Shown: piece after piece, positions 15,852-19,370 of the stretch
Numbering within the stretch: the first letter of the stretch is position 1
Layout: each line of letters starts with the position of its first letter
From: an uncultured Muribaculaceae bacterium
GTDB lineage: Bacteria > Bacteroidota > Bacteroidia > Bacteroidales > Muribaculaceae
DNA length: 19,370 nucleotides
Assembly: GCA_910583775.1 (NCBI GenBank)
Contig: CAJTYD010000067.1
Span: 1-19,370, forward strand
Direction of reading: 5' to 3'
Notes under the pieces: model-generated
The model's input: only the letters and a program-made list of their open reading frames with translations
Told to the model about the DNA's origin: nothing
The model's database searches: none
Translations under genes and position numbers: made by a program

Positions 15852-16457
15852 TTATACTTTTCCCGCTATCCAGGCGTCGATGAGAATGCGCGACAGCGAC
15901 GGGAGCGTCGGCAATGGAGGCAACGATTCGCGCGTGAACCAGGAGCCCGACGAAAGTTCGCCGTCGGCGAAACGGACGTCGCCGTTTTCGTAATCGGCGG
16001 TGAAGGCCACCATCAGCTGCGAGGGGAACGGCCACGACTGACTGCCGAAGTAGTGGATATTGGTGATCTTCAACGTCGTTTCTTCAGCTACCTCGCGCGC
16101 CACGCATTCCTCAAGACTTTCGCCGGTCTCGACAAAGCCGGCGACGAGCGCGAACATCTCCGGCCTCGCGAAACTTTTGGCATGAACCAGCAGCGCCCGC
16201 TCTCCGTCGCGGACCAGCACCAACACGGCGGGCGAGAGCGCCGGAAAATATTCACGGCCGCAGTCCGGGCATTTTACAGAGATTTCACTTGCCGGCTCGG
16301 TGGGGCGGCCGCAGATGCCGCAATAGCGGTGAGTGTTGCGGAAATGCTCGAGTTCGGCGCGCCTCACCTCCCGCCGGTATTCATCCGGCGGCAGATAATT
16401 CCACGCCTCGCGGAGTCCTACCTCCCTCTCCTCTCCATTGATCTTAACCTTCACCAT
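15852..16457 (-). CDS. nudC: NudC-like Nudix hydrolase (probable NAD(H) diphosphatase)
   Basis: This 201-residue protein probably hydrolyses NADH or NAD caps on RNA to a nicotinamide mononucleotide product. A zinc ribbon is formed by Cys46, Cys49, Cys63 and Cys66 (CGICG and CPDCG), followed by REYFPALSPAVLVLV. The Nudix box begins at Gly107 (GFVETGESLEECVAREVAEET) with Glu113, Arg121, Glu122, Glu125 and Glu126 intact. Thr128 replaces the usual glycine two residues after the last glutamate. The NudC-specific motif appears as SQSWPFPS at 139-146, where SQPWPFP is usual. It is shorter than the 257-residue E. coli enzyme, mainly at the N-terminus. It lies 88 bases after dnaX on the same strand and may be co-transcribed. 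The gene symbol is by family resemblance. Confidence 0.85.
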   Translation of the reverse strand: MVKVKINGEEREVGLREAWNYLPPDEYRREVRRAELEHFRNTHRYCGICGRPTEPASEISVKCPDCGREYFPALSPAVLVLVRDGERALLVHAKSFARPEMFALVAGFVETGESLEECVAREVAEETTLKITNIHYFGSQSWPFPSQLMVAFTADYENGDVRFADGELSSGSWFTRESLPPLPTLPSLSRILIDAWIAGKV

Positions 16458-16466
16458 TGTCTTAAA

Positions 16467-16493
16467 TCAGAGTTATCAGAGTTATCAGAGTTA
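16467..16493. repeat. Perfect nonamer tandem repeat (TCAGAGTTA) x3
   Basis: Three uninterrupted copies of TCAGAGTTA end ten bases before the Nudix start codon, inside the probable mRNA leader. On the minus strand the unit can be written CTCTGATAA, which resembles nonamers in the array inside dnaX (such as CTCTGATTA and CTCTGAGAA). Copy number is likely variable between strains. Confidence 0.9.
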
Positions 16494-16519
16494 TAAAAGC
16501 AGTCCATGCGTCCGCCCAA

Positions 16520-16542
16520 TTCAAAATTCAAAATTCAAAATT
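16520..16542. repeat. Heptamer tandem repeat (TTCAAAA) x3
   Basis: Three copies of TTCAAAA, plus a final TT, lie just after the dnaX stop, between dnaX and the nonamer triplet. Read on the minus strand they give repeated TTTTGAA, and a TAATTTTG at 16536-16543 matches a -7 box by chance or design, but without a suitable -33 element. Confidence 0.85.
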
Positions 16543-16545
16543 AAC

Positions 16546-18351
16546 TTAAACGAGCTCAGCCTCAATGTCTTTCATAAACTGAGCTAAGTCGGGATTCTCG
16601 CCGAAAATTTTCTTCAGGAATTCAGCCCGCGGCAGCTGCTTCTGCACCACCGCCGTGGTATTGAGCCCCACCTCGATGGCAACCATATCATTCTGCAACG
16701 TATCGCGGAGGAACCCGAGCAGATGCGCCAGATCGTTTTCAAACGCCTGCATGGCGGCAGGATGGTCGACCAGAACACTGAATTTATTCTCATCCACCCT
16801 CTTGAGCTCGGCGCCGCGCATCGCGCTGCATAGGATGCGCAGCTCGGGGTTGCGAGCCTGATAGGCAGCCCAGGCGTTGGCGAAATCCTCGTCGGTGAAA
16901 GGCTCGCGGCGCGACCCGACACGCGTGTTGTCGGTAATCTCTTTCTCCGCCTCCGAAATGCGGATGGTATGCGAACGCAGTCCGCGCTTCAGCTTCGACG
17001 CCAACGGCGACTGCGGCTGAGCCGGAGAGCTCTGAATATTCTGAGAACTCTGAGAACTCGGCGTGCTCGGAGTGCTCTGATTATCCCGATCACTCCGATC
17101 ATCCCGATCTCCCCGATCATTCCGATCGCTCTGCTCGCTCCGAGCCTCCACAGGACGCTTCACTGATGGAGCCGAGCGTCGCGGCTCTTCCGAGGGATTG
17201 CGCAGGGGCATTTCGAACCCCTCGGCTAAATCAAAAGGGGGCGTGGCAGGTTTGAGAAGCTGGCAGAGACGGATCAGCGCGACCTCGACGAGCAACTGCT
17301 TGTTGGAGGCCGTGCGATAGGAGTAATCGGCGTTGTTGAGCACCTTCATCGCGGCGTAATACCACTGCAACGGCAGCGATGAGGCCTGCTCGCCGTATTT
17401 CTTCGCCGTGTCGGAATCGACTTCGAGAAGGCTGAGAGTGCGCGGATCGGCGGCCACCATCAAGTCGCGGACATGCTGCGAGAGTCCGTTGATGAAGAAG
17501 AGGGAGTCGAAGCCTTTGTCGCGTATCTCCTTATAGATAAGCAACGACTCGGGGACATCGCTGCGGCGGAAGGCGTCGACAAGCCGGAAATAGTAGTCAT
17601 AGTCGAGCACGTTGAGGTTCTCGACGGCGGATTCGTAGGTTATGTTGCCGCCCGAGGAGGCCGACACCTGGTCGAAAATGGAGAGAGCGTCGCGCATGGC
17701 GCCGTCGGCCTTGCGGGCGATCACGCCCAATGCCTTCGGATCGGCGGTTATTCCCTCCGACTGCGCGACATGACTCAGATGCTCGACCATGTCCTCCACC
17801 GTGATGCGCTTGAAGTCATAGATCTGGCAGCGGCTAAGGATGGTGGGGATCACCTTTTGCTTCTCGGTGGTGGCGAGAATGAAGATGGCGTAGGCCGGCG
17901 GTTCCTCAAGAGTCTTGAGGAAGGCGTTGAAGGCCTGAGAGGAGAGCATGTGTACCTCGTCGATGATGAATACCTTGTATTTGCCTAACTGCGGGGGTAC
18001 GTTTACCTGCTCGATGAGGTTGCGGATATCCTCCACGCTGTTGTTGGAAGCGGCGTCGAGTTCTATGAGGTTGAATGAATTGCCGCGGGCTATCGCCTTA
18101 CACGACTCGCACTCACCGCAGGCCTCGCCGTCGGGGCCGGGATGCAGACAGTTGATGGTCTTGGCGAAGATACGCGCGCATGAAGTCTTGCCCACGCCAC
18201 GCGGCCCGCAGAAAAGATATGCCTGGGCGAGACGGCCCGAATGGATGGCGCCGCTCAGAGTCGAGGTCAGCGTCTTCTGACCCACGACCGAAGAAAACGT
18301 GCCGGGACGGTATTTTCTCGCACTAACTATATACTGATTGTTGTCGCTCAT
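16546..18351 (-). CDS. dnaX: DNA polymerase III subunit gamma/tau
   Basis: DnaX is the ATPase of the clamp loader that places the sliding clamp on DNA and couples the replicase. I use ATG 18351 (601 residues, MSDNNQYIVSARKYRP); an upstream GTG at 18369 lies inside the predicted promoter. The AAA+ domain has Walker A GPRGVGKT at 49-56, a zinc site from Cys68, Cys78, Cys81 and Cys84, Walker B DEVH at 131-134, sensor ATTE at 160-163 and the SRC arginine finger at 173-175. The clamp-loader collar follows. Residues of about 400-445 form a low-complexity linker of three-residue repeats (SDR, NDR, GDR, DDR, SDR, then STP, SSQ). A C-terminal tau-like domain ends the protein. I saw no programmed frameshift site. 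Confidence 0.96.
   Translation of the reverse strand: MSDNNQYIVSARKYRPGTFSSVVGQKTLTSTLSGAIHSGRLAQAYLFCGPRGVGKTSCARIFAKTINCLHPGPDGEACGECESCKAIARGNSFNLIELDAASNNSVEDIRNLIEQVNVPPQLGKYKVFIIDEVHMLSSQAFNAFLKTLEEPPAYAIFILATTEKQKVIPTILSRCQIYDFKRITVEDMVEHLSHVAQSEGITADPKALGVIARKADGAMRDALSIFDQVSASSGGNITYESAVENLNVLDYDYYFRLVDAFRRSDVPESLLIYKEIRDKGFDSLFFINGLSQHVRDLMVAADPRTLSLLEVDSDTAKKYGEQASSLPLQWYYAAMKVLNNADYSYRTASNKQLLVEVALIRLCQLLKPATPPFDLAEGFEMPLRNPSEEPRRSAPSVKRPVEARSEQSDRNDRGDRDDRSDRDNQSTPSTPSSQSSQNIQSSPAQPQSPLASKLKRGLRSHTIRISEAEKEITDNTRVGSRREPFTDEDFANAWAAYQARNPELRILCSAMRGAELKRVDENKFSVLVDHPAAMQAFENDLAHLLGFLRDTLQNDMVAIEVGLNTTAVVQKQLPRAEFLKKIFGENPDLAQFMKDIEAELV
17030..17146. repeat. Phased array of thirteen degenerate nonamers inside dnaX
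   Basis: Starting at 17030 the plus strand divides without gaps into thirteen 9-base units of form YYCYGA followed by three variable bases. Examples are CTCTGAATA, CTCTGAGAA, CTCGGAGTG, TCCCGATCA and CTCCGATCA; a weaker fourteenth may precede at 17021. Because nine is three codons, the minus-strand reading gives tripeptide repeats in the DnaX linker without breaking the frame. It looks like expansion of a nonamer followed by drift. Confidence 0.85.
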
Positions 18352-18368
18352 GAAAAAATTTGTTTGCA

Positions 18369-18401
18369 CAAAAATAATAAATTTTTAGTGAATACAACAA
18401 T
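18369..18401 (-). promoter_or_regulatory. dnaX promoter
   Basis: On the minus strand TATTTTTG (plus 18369-18376) matches the -7 consensus TAnnTTTG. Upstream, overlapping near-matches to the -33 box TTTG occur at 18395-18398 (GTTG, spacing 18) and 18398-18401 (ATTG, spacing 21). Transcription should start near 18362, leaving a leader of only about ten bases before ATG 18351. This argues against the GTG at 18369 as the start. Confidence 0.6.
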
Positions 18402-18414
18402 ATGCGCGCTATGA

Positions 18415-18484
18415 CGTTACAATAAAAAAGTTATAAAGGTAACGGAACGCACCCGTGGCCACACATACATATATGTACTGAATT
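18415..18484 (+). promoter_or_regulatory. Inverted repeats upstream of the cobalamin adenosyltransferase gene
   Basis: CGTTAC at 18415-18420 and GTAACG at 18439-18444 are inverted across 18 AT-rich bases, and TACATATATGTA at 18466-18477 is a perfect 12-bp palindrome ending seven bases before the start codon. Either could be a regulator site. No convincing -7 box is visible on the plus strand, and the space is too short for a cobalamin riboswitch. Confidence 0.35.
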
Positions 18485-19045
18485 ATGAAAAGCGCTTTAT
18501 ACACACGCACCGGAGATACCGGTACGACCTCCCTCGTCGGCGGCGAGAGAGTGAAAAAGAACAGCGTACGGCTTGAAGCCTACGGCACCCTCGACGAACT
18601 GTCGGCGACAATCGGCGCTATCAGTGCGGTGAGCGACTGCGACGAGGAGACCCGCGGCCAGCTCACAGCCATACTGAACGAAATGTTCAACATCGGAAGC
18701 TACCTGGCTACGGACGTCAAGCCAGGCGAAACGCCGCTGTGCCAGTCGCTCACGCCCGAGAAGATGGCTCAGCTCGAAGGCTGGATCGACGCTCTCGACG
18801 AGCAGACACCGAAGGTGCATGCCTTCATTCTGCCGGCAGGATGCCACGCCGCGACCCGCGCCCACATCGCCCGCACGGTCTGCCGCCGCGCCGAGCGCCG
18901 CATCCTCGACCTCGCCGACGTCAGCTTTGTCGACCCCAACGTGATCAGATACATCAACCGCCTCTCCGACTATCTCTTCATCGCGGCCCGTCACTTCAAC
19001 TTCATCAACAGCATCACCGAGGTGGTCTGGGACCAGACAAAATAG
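18485..19045 (+). CDS. Cob(I)yrinic acid a,c-diamide adenosyltransferase, PduO type
   Basis: The enzyme moves the adenosyl group of ATP to cob(I)alamin, making the coenzyme B12 form used by radical mutases. The 186-residue protein shows the PduO/MMAB signatures in order: the ATP-binding TRTGDTGTTSLVGG at 7-20, EAYGTLDELSATIG at 31-44, FILPAGCHAATRAHIARTVC at 114-133, the RRAER motif at 134-138 and INRLSDYLFIAAR at 157-169. Length matches the family and all key basic residues are present. Start at ATG 18485. It is divergent from dnaX, with 133 bases between the start codons, and is followed by a DUF2795 gene on the same strand. In Bacteroidales it would supply methylmalonyl-CoA mutase in propionate/succinate metabolism; that link is from general knowledge, as no mutase gene is in the window. 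Confidence 0.95.
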   Translation: MKSALYTRTGDTGTTSLVGGERVKKNSVRLEAYGTLDELSATIGAISAVSDCDEETRGQLTAILNEMFNIGSYLATDVKPGETPLCQSLTPEKMAQLEGWIDALDEQTPKVHAFILPAGCHAATRAHIARTVCRRAERRILDLADVSFVDPNVIRYINRLSDYLFIAARHFNFINSITEVVWDQTK

Positions 19046-19158
19046 GAAACCTAAGGCGCCCACCTCAGCCCCGCGCTAAAGAAATATATGAGTCTGCGCC
19101 TAACCGTGAGGCGACACTGAAAAATAAGAATAACAAACAATTAAACTAACAAAAAGAT

Positions 19159-19370
19159 ATGTATTGGACACTTGAACTCGCGTCAAAACTTGAAGACGCA
19201 CCATGGCCCGCAACAAAAGACGAGCTTATTGATTTCGCGATGCGCAGCGGCGCGCCGCTCGAAGTAATCGAAAACCTCCAGGAAATCGAAGACGAAGGCG
19301 AGGTTTACGAAAGCATCGAAGAGATCTGGCCCGACTACCCCTCCAAAGACGACTTCTTCTTCAACGAGGA
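19159..19370 (+). CDS. DUF2795 domain protein, cut by the window end
   Basis: Seventy codons and two bases of an open frame start at ATG 19159 (MYWTLELASKLEDAPWPATK) and run off the window in an acidic, aromatic tail (WPDYPSKDDFFFNE). It matches a small Bacteroidetes protein family of just over 70 residues carrying DUF2795, so only a few residues should be missing. The composition is strongly acidic with a conserved-looking VIENLQEIEDEGEVYESIEE core. Function is unknown. The leader is A-rich (AACAAACAATTAAACTAACAAAAAGAT), which suggests good expression. The gap from the adenosyltransferase stop is 113 bases and has no clear terminator, so readthrough is possible. Confidence 0.85.
   Translation, partial: MYWTLELASKLEDAPWPATKDELIDFAMRSGAPLEVIENLQEIEDEGEVYESIEEIWPDYPSKDDFFFNE

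Noticed and set aside
17473..17988. 171-codon plus-strand frame opposite dnaX
   Set aside because: Antisense to the conserved AAA+ ATPase region; composition is that of a shadow frame.
16546..18351. Programmed frameshift making a short gamma form of DnaX
   Set aside because: No run of A residues with a following stem was seen in the coding strand near the end of the ATPase/collar region.
18402..18484. Cobalamin riboswitch upstream of the adenosyltransferase
   Set aside because: The interval is under 100 bases and lacks the conserved B12-box; too short for that riboswitch class.
18497..19063. 188-codon minus-strand frame opposite the adenosyltransferase
   Set aside because: The plus-strand protein has complete PduO motifs; the antisense peptide has none.

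Overview
The window looks like a chromosomal segment of a Bacteroidales bacterium. The evidence is the complete Mfa1/Mfa2-type fimbrial locus with DUF3575 and DUF3868 partners, the rimP-nusA-infB and dnaX proteins of Bacteroidetes type, -7 boxes of the Bacteroidales form TAnnTTTG, A-rich leaders in place of Shine-Dalgarno sites, and a DUF2795 protein. GC content is about 50-60% in the housekeeping genes, which fits a Muribaculaceae-like gut organism. That family assignment is inference; the order is well supported.

Layout. (1) Positions 1-335 hold a GC-rich non-coding block with 48-bp tandem repeats and a strong hairpin that may end the fimbrial transcript. (2) Positions 336-10238, all on the minus strand, form one fimbrial cluster read from high to low coordinates: DUF3575 outer-membrane protein, DUF3868 OmpA-like protein, Mfa1-family major subunit, Mfa2/FimB-family anchor, a 400-residue accessory lipoprotein, and a large DUF4906-like probable tip protein. 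(3) Positions 10239-10623 carry the infB terminator and the fimbrial leader/promoter region. (4) Positions 10624-15541, minus strand, hold rimP-nusA-infB. (5) Positions 15852-18351, minus strand, hold dnaX followed by a NudC-like Nudix hydrolase. (6) From 18485 the plus strand carries a PduO-type cobalamin adenosyltransferase and a DUF2795 protein cut by the window end.

How the genes work together. In Mfa-type fimbriae the subunits are exported as lipoproteins, trimmed by an outer-membrane protease, and polymerised by strand exchange. The major subunit builds the shaft, Mfa2 anchors it, and the later genes supply the tip. The DUF3575/DUF3868 pair travels with such loci and probably acts in the envelope during assembly. 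RimP, NusA and IF2 form the familiar ribosome-maturation, transcription-elongation and translation-initiation operon.

The most unusual material is not genes but repeats. Two inverted copies of a roughly 95-bp hairpin element built on GGTTTA motifs bracket rimP. A phased array of thirteen degenerate nonamers encodes a tripeptide-repeat linker in DnaX, and a related perfect nonamer triplet lies in the neighbouring intergenic gap in the opposite orientation. The probable tip-protein gene also has a compositional break at an apparent domain boundary, suggesting a swapped adhesin end. No classical novel defence or mobile system is visible.
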